DNA from: Pseudomonadota bacterium
GTDB lineage: Bacteria; Pseudomonadota; Alphaproteobacteria; Rhodospirillales; 2-02-FULL-58-16
Reading direction: 5' to 3'
DNA length: 8,232 nt
NCBI GenBank assembly: GCA_022572335.1
Contig: JACZWD010000120.1
Coordinates: 1-8,232 of the forward strand
The notes under the pieces were generated by a model that was given only the letters and a program-made list of their open reading frames with translations, did no database searches and was not told the origin of the DNA. Below are positions 1-5,942 of this stretch, piece after piece (within the stretch, counting starts at the first letter, position 1; each line of letters starts with the position of its first letter). Made by a program: the position numbers and the translations under genes.

Positions 1-23
1 GACGGGAAAAGCGACCCGAAGGG

Positions 24-118
24 CGGCGTTGCGAGGCTTCCGGACGTCGTCGCGCGCCGCTTGTGGTGCATGCACACCAAGGCGCGACGCGCTCCTAGCC
101 GGAAACCTCGCAACGCCG
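24..118. repeat. 95-bp near-palindromic element downstream of senB
   Basis: Positions 24-43 and 99-118 are inverted copies of each other, 19 of 20 positions pairing; the exception is C37 against A105, which would be a G-U wobble in the minus-strand RNA. The centre holds a second dyad with the same axis: CTTG (60-63), the perfect palindrome GTGCATGCAC (66-75) and CAAG (78-81). The whole element is therefore one long imperfect palindrome centred near position 71. It begins 15 nt past the senB stop in the direction of senB transcription, so it could act as a 3' hairpin or transcription end point, but no clean U-tract follows it. It could equally be a dispersed palindromic repeat of the REP/MITE kind. 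The pairing is seen directly; the role is inferred. Confidence 0.7.
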
Positions 119-133
119 TCGTATGGGCGCAAT

Positions 134-1087
134 TTAGCTGATAAAGGCCACTAAATTCCGCCACGCCCGGAACTCCCGGTCCGGGGTGAACAGCCGGGCC
201 CGTTTCGCACAGTGCCGGGCCAGGGTATCCACATACGCCCCGTCCCCTTCGGCGCGCATCAACAGGTCCCTCAGCGCCGCCGTGTCCCCGACCGGGTAGA
301 AACCGGGATAGTCCCGCCCCAGCAGACCGACGGAGCCGTGGATATCCGAGGCGATCACCGGCACGCCGGCGACGGCGGCCTCGGAGATCACATTGGCGCC
401 GCCTTCCATCACCGAGCTCAGCACCATCAGGCGGGTCTTCACCCATTCCCGGCGCACGGCCCAGCCGGGCACCTCGCCCAGCCAGTGGTAACGCGGGTTG
501 CGGGCCATTTCGGCGCGCGCCTTTGCGGCCCAGGTTGCGTCGACGGCCTGGCCCAGGTGAATGACCCGGAGGCGCGACGAAGCGGCCACGCGGCGGACGG
601 CGAACGCGGCGCGCAGGGGGTCCTTTTCGTACCGCAGGTGACCGACGACGCAGATGTCGAAGTGACGCACGGACGGCCTGCGGGGTCCGGGCAGGGGCAG
701 GGCGGATTGGTGGATGACGTGCAGTTTCGCGCCGAAGCGCGCCGGGATGGCCTCGTGGACCAGGTCGTGCAGGCAGACCAGGGCGTCGGCCAGGTCCATG
801 GAGCGGAGCGTCGGCCTGGGGTGGCTTTTCTGGAAACGGTAGATGTCGGTGCCGGTCAGCGCCACGATCAACGGGCGGCCGGGATGGCGTTCGCGGAAGC
901 GGACAATGGACCCGGCGCTGCGCCAGGCGTGCAGGGCGACCATGGCGTCGGCCGGTTCGTCCTCGTAGGCCACGGCGATGCGCACCCGGTGCCCCAGGTC
1001 CCCGAGGATGCGGGCCCAGCGCACCGCCGTCGTGCGGTTTCCCGCGCGGGACTGTTTTTTCGCCGGGGTAATCAGGCTAATCTTCAT
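134..1087 (-). CDS. senB: SenB-type selenosugar synthase (GT-B glycosyltransferase, TIGR04348-like)
   Basis: This 317-residue protein resembles the SenB family. Characterised SenB forms a C-Se bond by combining selenophosphate with a UDP-sugar such as UDP-GlcNAc to give a 1-selenosugar, in the cytoplasm. Visible features are a typical N-terminus (MKISLITPA, then SRAGNRTTAVRWARIL at 13-28), the family-like stretch VALTGTDIYRF (75-85), a GT-B second-domain start VGHLRYEKDP (148-157), and a C-terminal GT4-like donor site with the E-x7-E pair E228 and E236 in EGGANVISE followed by AGVPVIASD (240-248). Full length is normal and no membrane segment is seen. The start is chosen from the conserved N-terminus; I see no convincing Shine-Dalgarno site. 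It is divergent from senA, 26 bp away. The neighbouring SenA/EgtB-like and EgtD genes support the selenium role. The family call rests on recalled sequence character, not a search; a generic GT4 enzyme is the alternative. Confidence 0.85.
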   Translation of the reverse strand: MKISLITPAKKQSRAGNRTTAVRWARILGDLGHRVRIAVAYEDEPADAMVALHAWRSAGSIVRFRERHPGRPLIVALTGTDIYRFQKSHPRPTLRSMDLADALVCLHDLVHEAIPARFGAKLHVIHQSALPLPGPRRPSVRHFDICVVGHLRYEKDPLRAAFAVRRVAASSRLRVIHLGQAVDATWAAKARAEMARNPRYHWLGEVPGWAVRREWVKTRLMVLSSVMEGGANVISEAAVAGVPVIASDIHGSVGLLGRDYPGFYPVGDTAALRDLLMRAEGDGAYVDTLARHCAKRARLFTPDREFRAWRNLVAFIS

Positions 1088-1113
1088 GCGCGGATGCCGA
1101 TCGACGGGGGACC

Positions 1114-2421
1114 ATGACCGAGCCTGTGCCTTCTGCCCACCTGGCCCAGATCATGTGCGACGCACGCGCACGGACGCTGGAGCTGGTGCGGGGACTGGAC
1201 GACCAGCAGCTTATCGGCCCTAAGCTGGACATCGTCAATCCTCTGGTGTGGGAGATCGGGCACGTGGCGTGGTTCCACGAATTCTTCATTCTCAGGCGCA
1301 TGTACGGCCGTCCCTCCCTGCTCGCCGGCGGGGACGCCATCTACGATTCCATCCGCATCGCCCACGATACCCGCTGGGACCTGCCCCTGGTGCCGCTGGA
1401 CAAGATCCTGGTGTACATGAAGAACGTCCTCGAGGCCCTGCTCGAACGTCTGGACGGCTCCACGGCGAGTGAGCAGGACAGCTACCTCTACCAGTTCACC
1501 ACCTTTCACGAGGACATGCACGACGAGGCCTATACCTACACGCGCCAGACTCTGGGCTACCCCGAACCCCGCTTCCACGGGGCGCGCCGGCCGGCGGACG
1601 CGGATGCCGGTCCGCTGCCCGGCGACGTCGACGTGCCCGGCGGCACGTTCCTGCTCGGCTCCGCCCGGGATGCGCCCTTCGTGTTCGACAACGAAAAATG
1701 GGCCCACCCGGTCACCGTGGCGCCCTTCCGCATCGCCCGCGCGCCGGTGACCAATGCCGCCTTCGCCGCCTTCGTCGACGAGGGCGGGTATGGCCGCCCG
1801 GAATTCTGGGACGACGAGGGCTGGCGGTGGCGCGAAAAGGCCGGCGCCGGGCATCCCGTCTACTGGGTGGCGGACGGGCCCGGCACGTGGGCGGTGCGCC
1901 GGTTCGACGGCGTCGCCGATGCGGCGCCCGATCAGCCGGTGGTCCATGTGAACTGGTACGAGGCCGAAGCCTATTGCCGGTGGGCCGGGCGGCGCCTGCC
2001 CACGGAAGCCGAATGGGAGGTCGCGGCGACGGCCGAACCGGCCGCCGGCGGCGCCACCCTGGGGACGGGCAAACGGCGCTTCCCGTGGGGCGACGAACCC
2101 GTGCGGGCGAGCCGCGCCAATCTCGACGGCCACGCCCTGGGCTGCATCGACGTGGCGGCCCTGGCCGACGGCGACAGCGCGTTCGGTTGCCGGCAGATGA
2201 TGGGCAACGTCTGGGAATGGACGAACAGTACGTTCGATGCCTTTCCCGGGTTCTCGCCCGACGCCTACAAGGAGTATTCCGAGCCCCTGTTCGGCACCAC
2301 CAAGGTCCTGCGCGGCGGCGGCTGGGCGACGCGGGGGCGGATGTTGACCGCGCGGTACCGCAATTATTACACGCCCGACCGGCGCGACGTGTTCGCCGGC
2401 TTCCGCACCTGCGACCGGTAA
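1114..2421 (+). CDS. senA: SenA-like selenoneine synthase (EgtB/SenA family non-haem iron enzyme)
   Basis: A 435-residue protein with the EgtB/SenA architecture: an N-terminal DinB-like helical domain (about 10-160) and a C-terminal FGE-sulfatase domain (about 170-433). The three-histidine iron site expected from EgtB is visible as H50 in IGHVAWFHE and H132/H136 in HEDMHDE. The FGE domain shows PVTNAAFAAFVDEGG (211-225), RLPTEAEWEVA (294-304), MGNVWEW (363-369) and LRGGGWATRGRM (399-410). The end PDRRDVFAGFRTC is unlike the classical mycobacterial-type EgtB ending. SenA oxidatively couples hercynine to a selenosugar on the way to selenoneine, whereas EgtB uses a thiol donor and makes ergothioneine precursors. 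Adjacency to SenB favours SenA; EgtD 16 bp downstream supplies hercynine in either case. The ATG at 1114 has a G-rich GGGGGA only 2 nt upstream, so translation start is not perfectly defined. An ergothioneine EgtB is the main alternative. Confidence 0.75.
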   Translation: MTEPVPSAHLAQIMCDARARTLELVRGLDDQQLIGPKLDIVNPLVWEIGHVAWFHEFFILRRMYGRPSLLAGGDAIYDSIRIAHDTRWDLPLVPLDKILVYMKNVLEALLERLDGSTASEQDSYLYQFTTFHEDMHDEAYTYTRQTLGYPEPRFHGARRPADADAGPLPGDVDVPGGTFLLGSARDAPFVFDNEKWAHPVTVAPFRIARAPVTNAAFAAFVDEGGYGRPEFWDDEGWRWREKAGAGHPVYWVADGPGTWAVRRFDGVADAAPDQPVVHVNWYEAEAYCRWAGRRLPTEAEWEVAATAEPAAGGATLGTGKRRFPWGDEPVRASRANLDGHALGCIDVAALADGDSAFGCRQMMGNVWEWTNSTFDAFPGFSPDAYKEYSEPLFGTTKVLRGGGWATRGRMLTARYRNYYTPDRRDVFAGFRTCDR

Positions 2422-2437
2422 AACCCACGGGGACTCC

Positions 2438-3421
2438 ATGACCGACCGTACCGCACTCGCCTCGTTCGAGGACCTGGCCCCCGATGACGACGACTTCCTT
2501 GCCGAGGTCCTCGAGGGATTGGCAGACGAGCCCAAGCACCTGCCGTGCAAGTTCTTTTACGACGAGCAGGGCTCGAAACTGTTCGAGCGGATCTGCGGGC
2601 TCCCCGAATACTATCTGACGCGGACCGAGACCGGCTTGTTGCGCGCCTCGGCGCCCGAGATCGCCGCCCTGGTGGGGCCGGACTGCCAACTGGTGGAACT
2701 TGGCGCCGGGTCCGGCGAGAAGGCGCGCATCGTGCTCGACGCCCTGGAGCGGCCGGCGGCCTTCGTCGGCGTGGACATTTCGCGCGACTTTCTCGTCGAA
2801 GCGACGGCGGCGCTGGCGGCGGACCTGCCACACCTGGCGGTGCACGCCGTGTGCGCCGATTTCACCAAGCCCTTCCGGGTGCCCGCGGTCGAGGGGACGT
2901 CCGATGGGAAGCGCGTGGTTTTCTTCCCGGGTTCGACCCTGGGCAACTTCACCCCCGATCGGGCGGTCCGGTTTCTCGCCACGGCGGCCGAGGTGGCCGG
3001 GCCCGGCGGCGCCATGCTGATCGGCATCGATCTCAAGAAGGACGCCCGTATCCTCGACGCCGCCTACAACGACGCCCAGGGCGTCACGGCGGCGTTCAAC
3101 ATTAACCTGCTGGCCCGCGTCAATCGGGAGCTGGGCGGGACTTTCGCGCTCGACGGCTTTCGCCACCACGCCTTTTACGACGCCGCGGAAGGCCGCATCG
3201 AGATGCACCTGGTCAGCCTGAAGGACCAGGTGGTCCGCGTCGTGGGCACGGAATTCCGCTTCCGCGAGGGCGAGACCATCCACACCGAGAACTCGTACAA
3301 GTACAGCGTTCCCGAATTCCAGGACATGGCCCGTGCCGCCGGCTTCGTCCCGGTTCAGGTATGGACCGACGAAAACGACCTTTTCAGCATCCACTACCTC
3401 GCGTCCGGCGCCGGGACCTGA
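2438..3421 (+). CDS. egtD: L-histidine Nα-methyltransferase EgtD
   Basis: EgtD trimethylates histidine with three S-adenosylmethionine to give hercynine, the betaine used for ergothioneine and selenoneine. The 327-residue length matches the family. Seen in order: LPCKFFYDEQGSKLFE (35-50), PEYYLTRTE (56-64), the SAM-binding loop LVELGAGSGEKARIVL (85-100), VGVDIS (110-115), PGSTLGNF (164-171), DAAYND (207-212) and HTENSYKYS (282-290). By comparison with Mycobacterium EgtD, N170, Y210, E284 and S286 correspond to the histidine-binding residues (N166, Y206, E282 and S284 there), so the active site looks intact. It follows senA after 16 bp with GGGGAC as a likely ribosome site, and is probably co-transcribed with it. 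This is the firmest assignment in the left block. Hercynine produced here may feed selenoneine, ergothioneine or both. Confidence 0.95.
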   Translation: MTDRTALASFEDLAPDDDDFLAEVLEGLADEPKHLPCKFFYDEQGSKLFERICGLPEYYLTRTETGLLRASAPEIAALVGPDCQLVELGAGSGEKARIVLDALERPAAFVGVDISRDFLVEATAALAADLPHLAVHAVCADFTKPFRVPAVEGTSDGKRVVFFPGSTLGNFTPDRAVRFLATAAEVAGPGGAMLIGIDLKKDARILDAAYNDAQGVTAAFNINLLARVNRELGGTFALDGFRHHAFYDAAEGRIEMHLVSLKDQVVRVVGTEFRFREGETIHTENSYKYSVPEFQDMARAAGFVPVQVWTDENDLFSIHYLASGAGT

Positions 3422-3493
3422 AACGGGAATGCCTGGCCGCCGTCGCCGCGCCTTTCCCCGCGATCAAGGCTTTTTGTCCGTCCCCGGCGTAGG

Positions 3494-3651
3494 GTTGCCG
3501 GGGGGACACCCCCCTGTCCCCCCGGGGGCCGCGGGGGCGTCCCCCGCCCATCGTTGCCGGGGGGACACCCCCCTGTCCCCCCGGGGGCCGCGGGGGCGTC
3601 CCCCGCCCATCGTTGCCGGGGGGACACCCCCCTGTCCCCCCGGGGGCCGCG
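3494..3651. repeat. 59-bp GC-rich tandem array, 2.7 copies
   Basis: Units start with GTTGCC at 3494, 3553 and 3612, an exact 59-bp period. The first two copies are identical as far as I can read; the third matches for 40 bp and then diverges at the boundary with AT-richer DNA. Each unit contains runs of 5-6 G or C and strong self-pairing: GGGGGGACA pairs with TGTCCCCCC across a six-C loop, and GGGGG pairs with CCCCC across CGT. The minus strand carries three runs of 5-6 G per unit, so G-quadruplex formation is possible. The period is not a multiple of three, so open frames running through it rotate frame from copy to copy, which argues against coding. It lies 73 bp after the egtD stop and may insulate or terminate that operon. 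There is no spacer variation, so it is not CRISPR. Confidence 0.95.
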
Positions 3652-3655
3652 CGCT

Positions 3656-3685
3656 TTGATAACCGAATATTCGCAATTTTATTTT
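3656..3685 (+). promoter_or_regulatory. candidate sigma70-type promoter, upstream of leader ORF
   Basis: TTGATA (3656-3661) and TATTTT (3680-3685) are separated by 18 bp in a locally AT-rich patch immediately after the GC-rich repeat array. They match 5 of 6 and 4 of 6 consensus bases. A 10-bp palindrome, CGAATATTCG (3664-3673), sits in the spacer and could be a regulator site. Transcription would begin near 3692, about 30 nt before the short ORF at 3721. The motifs are read by eye and promoter function is inferred. Confidence 0.35.
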
Positions 3686-3720
3686 ATGCCCGGCCTTGCC
3701 GTCGGGCGGAGAGGGAATAC

Positions 3721-3777
3721 ATGGCAGAGAGCCGGCTCGGCGCGGAAACCATGGACGCGCATTTGTCGCCGCCATGA
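3721..3777 (+). CDS. candidate 18-residue leader peptide or small ORF
   Basis: An ATG at 3721 follows a strong purine-rich ribosome-site-like stretch GGAGAGGG (3708-3715) at a good distance, and opens an 18-codon frame ending with TGA at 3775-3777. The peptide is MAESRLGAETMDAHLSPP; it has no membrane segment and no run of one amino acid typical of attenuators. It lies between two promoter-like elements and 113 bp ahead of the solute-binding protein gene. It could be a translated leader of that gene or a chance ORF. I recognise no family, and the only support is the ribosome site and position. Confidence 0.25.
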   Translation: MAESRLGAETMDAHLSPP

Positions 3778-3779
3778 TT

Positions 3780-3800
3780 CTGTCATAATTTTATGATCAG
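3780..3800. promoter_or_regulatory. AT-rich inverted repeat, possible operator
   Basis: TCATAATTTTATGA (3783-3796) has two perfect 6-bp arms around a TT centre. CTG before it and CAG after it extend the symmetry with one extra base on the right. It lies 27 bp upstream of the TTGACC element at 3828, in the leader of the solute-binding protein gene, a usual place for a regulator site. The symmetry is seen; the regulator is unknown. Confidence 0.35.
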
Positions 3801-3827
3801 ATTCTTGTTTCGCCCCGCGTGAATACA

Positions 3828-3855
3828 TTGACCTGAATAAACAACGTGTTAAATA
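3828..3855 (+). promoter_or_regulatory. candidate sigma70-type promoter of the solute-binding protein gene
   Basis: TTGACC (3828-3833) matches 5 of 6 bases of the -35 consensus. The -10 could be TTAAAT (3849-3854, 15-bp spacer) or TAAATA (3850-3855, 16-bp spacer), both imperfect. A start near 3862 would leave about 30 nt of leader before the GTG at 3891, which carries its own ribosome site. It would also exclude the longer GTG start at 3846, because that codon would lie upstream of the transcript. Inferred from sequence only. Confidence 0.4.
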
Positions 3856-3890
3856 TTGTCTGTAAGGCAAGGGATGAACGGGAGAATCCC

Positions 3891-5060
3891 GTGACAACAA
3901 GGGTCCCCAGGTCCGTGGACGCCAAGGGCACGGCCCTTCGCGCGGCGGTCGGGCGGCGCGCGGTGCTGAAGGGCGCCGCCGCCGCGGGCGTGGCCCTCGG
4001 CATGGGGCCGTGGATTGTCAAGGACGCCTTTTCGTCCTCGGGCGAGCTCAACATCCTGATGTGGTCGGACGCCCTGGTCAAATCCGTCGCCGACGGGTTC
4101 ACGCGCAAGACGGGCATCAGGATCAAGCACACGCCTTTCGGTTCCAACGAAGAACTGATCAACAAAATGAAGGCAACCCGGGGCCGGGGCTTCGACCTTA
4201 TCAGCCCCACCTCCGTGCGCATGTTGCAGTGGAAGCCGCTTGGCCTGTTGCAGCCCTGGGACATGAGCCGGGTGCCGACGGAGCGCATCATCGGGTCCAT
4301 GCTTCAGGCCTCGATCAAGGCCGGCACATGGGACGGCAAGAACCATCACCTGCCGTTCCTGTGGGGCAGCGAGGCGTTGGCCTGGCGCACCGACAAGTGG
4401 TCCAGGGATTACGAGGACCTTTCCTACGGCGATCTCTATATCCCTGAGATGAAAGGCAAAATCATGGGCCGCCCCCACTCCATGATGCTTGCCATCGGCC
4501 TCTATCTGGACCGCATCGGCGAGTTGCCGTCGAACCGCATGTTGGACTCCTACAAGGACGAGGACACCATGCGCGGCATCTGGGATGAGATCGCCAAATT
4601 CGCCATCCGGCACAAGCCCTGGCTGAAGCAGTTCTGGAACGACGCCGAGGCCCAGACCCGCGGATTCACGCAGAACGGCGTCGTTCTCGGCCAGACCTGG
4701 ATCGGGCCGCCGCTCAGGCTCAAGAACGAGGGCAAGCCGATCGTCTACATGACGCCGCGGGAAGGGGCCCTGGGCTGGATCGACGGACTATCGCTTCCCG
4801 TCGGTGCGGAGCACACGGATCAGGTTTACGCGTTCCTCGACTACATTTACACGCCGAAAGTCGGCGCCACCCTGGCCAACGAGACGAGTTACAACAGCGT
4901 CAGCGTCGGCGCCGGGAAGTACCTGAAACCGCGGGCCAAGAAAAACTTCGCCGAGGCGTACCCGCAAGACGCCCTCGAGCGGATGTGGTGGTGGCCGCCC
5001 GAAGCCCCCTGGTACGCCGACCTCCGCGCCGGGTACCGCGACAAGTTCATCGCCGCTTAG
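3891..5060 (+). CDS. Tat-exported PotD-like ABC solute-binding protein
   Basis: A 389-residue periplasmic solute-binding protein resembling the spermidine/putrescine (PotD/PotF) and related group. The N-terminus carries a twin-arginine signal: GRRAVLKG with R22-R23, then an Ala/Gly-rich hydrophobic stretch and likely cleavage near residues 46-50. The mature part opens ELNILMWSD, typical of this fold, followed by FTRKTGIRIKHTPFGSNEEL, FDLISPTSVRMLQW (about 101-114) and a hinge-like GLSLPVGAEHTDQVYAFLDYI near the C-terminus. The start chosen is GTG 3891 because GGGAG (3880-3884) lies 6 nt upstream; an in-frame GTG at 3846 would add 15 residues but lacks this support. No permease or ATPase gene is adjacent, so its transporter is elsewhere or lost. 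The ligand cannot be told from sequence. It is separated from egtD by 469 bp and from hpnM by 230 bp, so it is probably its own transcription unit. Confidence 0.8.
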   Translation: MTTRVPRSVDAKGTALRAAVGRRAVLKGAAAAGVALGMGPWIVKDAFSSSGELNILMWSDALVKSVADGFTRKTGIRIKHTPFGSNEELINKMKATRGRGFDLISPTSVRMLQWKPLGLLQPWDMSRVPTERIIGSMLQASIKAGTWDGKNHHLPFLWGSEALAWRTDKWSRDYEDLSYGDLYIPEMKGKIMGRPHSMMLAIGLYLDRIGELPSNRMLDSYKDEDTMRGIWDEIAKFAIRHKPWLKQFWNDAEAQTRGFTQNGVVLGQTWIGPPLRLKNEGKPIVYMTPREGALGWIDGLSLPVGAEHTDQVYAFLDYIYTPKVGATLANETSYNSVSVGAGKYLKPRAKKNFAEAYPQDALERMWWWPPEAPWYADLRAGYRDKFIAA

Positions 5061-5153
5061 CGCTCACGGCCACTGGCAAGGTGGACCGACGGTGCGCGCC
5101 CCCGCCCGGTTCCGCCCGGCCTTTTGCGCGCCCCGTTCATATTTTCGAGAGAC

Positions 5154-5188
5154 AGGGAAGTCTTCCCTTGATTTCTGAGTGGCCTCAG
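5154..5188 (+). other. two small hairpins in the solute-binding protein / hpnM gap
   Basis: The 230-bp gap 5061-5290 contains AGGGAAG-T-CTTCCCT (5154-5168), a perfect 7-bp inverted repeat around one base. Six bases later comes CTGAG-TGGC-CTCAG (5175-5188), a 5-bp stem with a four-base loop. The first is followed by TGATTTC, only a weak T-rich tail. They may be a terminator for the upstream gene, an operator, or structure in the hpnM leader. I could not pick out a convincing promoter for the hpn operon in this gap. Confidence 0.35.
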
Positions 5189-5290
5189 GCAGTCTTGATG
5201 GTCGGGCCGCCGGCGGGGACGGCGCGGGGAGGCGAACTGCGCACGAGAGAAGCGCAGACCGGTAACGAACACGACTGCGGGGAGTGAAAA

Positions 5291-5911
5291 ATGTTGACGC
5301 GACGGGACATCCTGGCGGGCTGTATGACCCTGGCGCTGGTTCTTGCGGCCGTCCCCGGCCATGCGGCCACTGCCCAGGAGGAAGCGCGGCAGCTCATCGA
5401 GTCTCTTGCCGACAAGGCGATCGCGGCACTGACGGTGAAAGAGATCCCCCGCGAGGAGCGGGTGAAGCGCTTTCGCGTTCTCCTGCATGAACACTTTGCC
5501 GTAAAGACCATCGGGCGATGGGTGATGGGCCGCTATTGGCGCAAGGCGACCGATGGGGAACGCACGGAGTTCCTGAAACTTTTCGAGAACCTGCTGGTGT
5601 CCATCTACGTGAACCGCTTCGCCAATTATGCAGGCGTCACCCTGACGGTCATCAAGACGGCGACCAAGGGCGACGCGGATATCATCGTGTATTCAAGGAT
5701 ACTGCGGCCCGACGGTAGCTCTCTGGCACGGGTCGACTGGCGCGTGCGCAAGCGCAAGGGCGAGCACAAGGTCATCGATGTCATGGTGGAAGGGGTGAGC
5801 CTGGGCCAGACCCAACGGTCCGAAGTGGCCTCCGTCATCCGCAGGAACGGCGGCAAGATTCAGAGTCTCCTCGACGAAATGCGCAAAAAAGTCTCCAACG
5901 GCAACGCCTGA
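5291..5911 (+). CDS. hpnM: HpnM-like hopanoid-associated periplasmic protein (MlaC/Ttg2D family)
   Basis: A 206-residue MlaC-family protein. The family carries lipid in the periplasm, and the HpnM branch is associated with hopanoid loci and works with the RND-type transporter HpnN. The N-terminus is a signal peptide with twin arginines (TRRDIL, 3-8), a hydrophobic stretch to about residue 22, and cleavage after GHA (25) or ATA (28). The mature part has the MlaC-like pattern: SLADKAIAALT (38-48), a short helix, FAVKTIGRWVMGRYWRKAT, then TEFLKLFENLLVSIYVNRFANYAG and the beta-rich RVDWRVRKRKGEHKVIDVMVEGVSLGQTQRSE. The start has GGGGAG (5279-5284) 6 nt upstream. It leads the operon, with hpnC 31 bp downstream. 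HpnM rather than plain MlaC is favoured by this context. HpnN is not in the window. Confidence 0.85.
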   Translation: MLTRRDILAGCMTLALVLAAVPGHAATAQEEARQLIESLADKAIAALTVKEIPREERVKRFRVLLHEHFAVKTIGRWVMGRYWRKATDGERTEFLKLFENLLVSIYVNRFANYAGVTLTVIKTATKGDADIIVYSRILRPDGSSLARVDWRVRKRKGEHKVIDVMVEGVSLGQTQRSEVASVIRRNGGKIQSLLDEMRKKVSNGNA

Positions 5912-5942
5912 CCGCGGGCATGCCCGCCGCGACACACCTCCC

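Noticed and set aside
212..1117. 301-residue plus-strand ORF opposite senB
   Set aside because: It is a shadow of a well-matched SenB gene; its composition (His, Gly, Asp, Val rich) is typical of antisense frames in GC-rich DNA.
1084..3394. Long minus-strand ORFs of 488 and 560 residues opposite senA and egtD
   Set aside because: They are antisense to two strongly recognised genes and show low-complexity Arg/Gly/Pro content with no domain.
3494..3651. Possible CRISPR array
   Set aside because: The repeats abut with no unique spacers, the unit is 59 bp of G/C runs, and no cas gene is present.
3688..3707. GCCCG...CGGGC stem as a terminator
   Set aside because: Arms are only 5 bp and no T-tract follows on either strand.
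3333..3796. Several Pro/Gly-rich ORFs of 77-108 residues on both strands across the repeat array
   Set aside because: They arise from the GC-rich 59-bp repeat, whose period is not a multiple of three, and have no ribosome sites or recognisable domains.
3846..3890. Upstream GTG start for the solute-binding protein
   Set aside because: It has no ribosome site and overlaps the likely -10 region; GTG 3891 has GGGAG at 6 nt and gives a normal Tat signal.
5312..5323. Lipobox-like LAGC at HpnM residues 8-11
   Set aside because: The Cys comes before the hydrophobic stretch rather than after it, so a lipoprotein signal is not formed; cleavage near residue 25-28 fits better.
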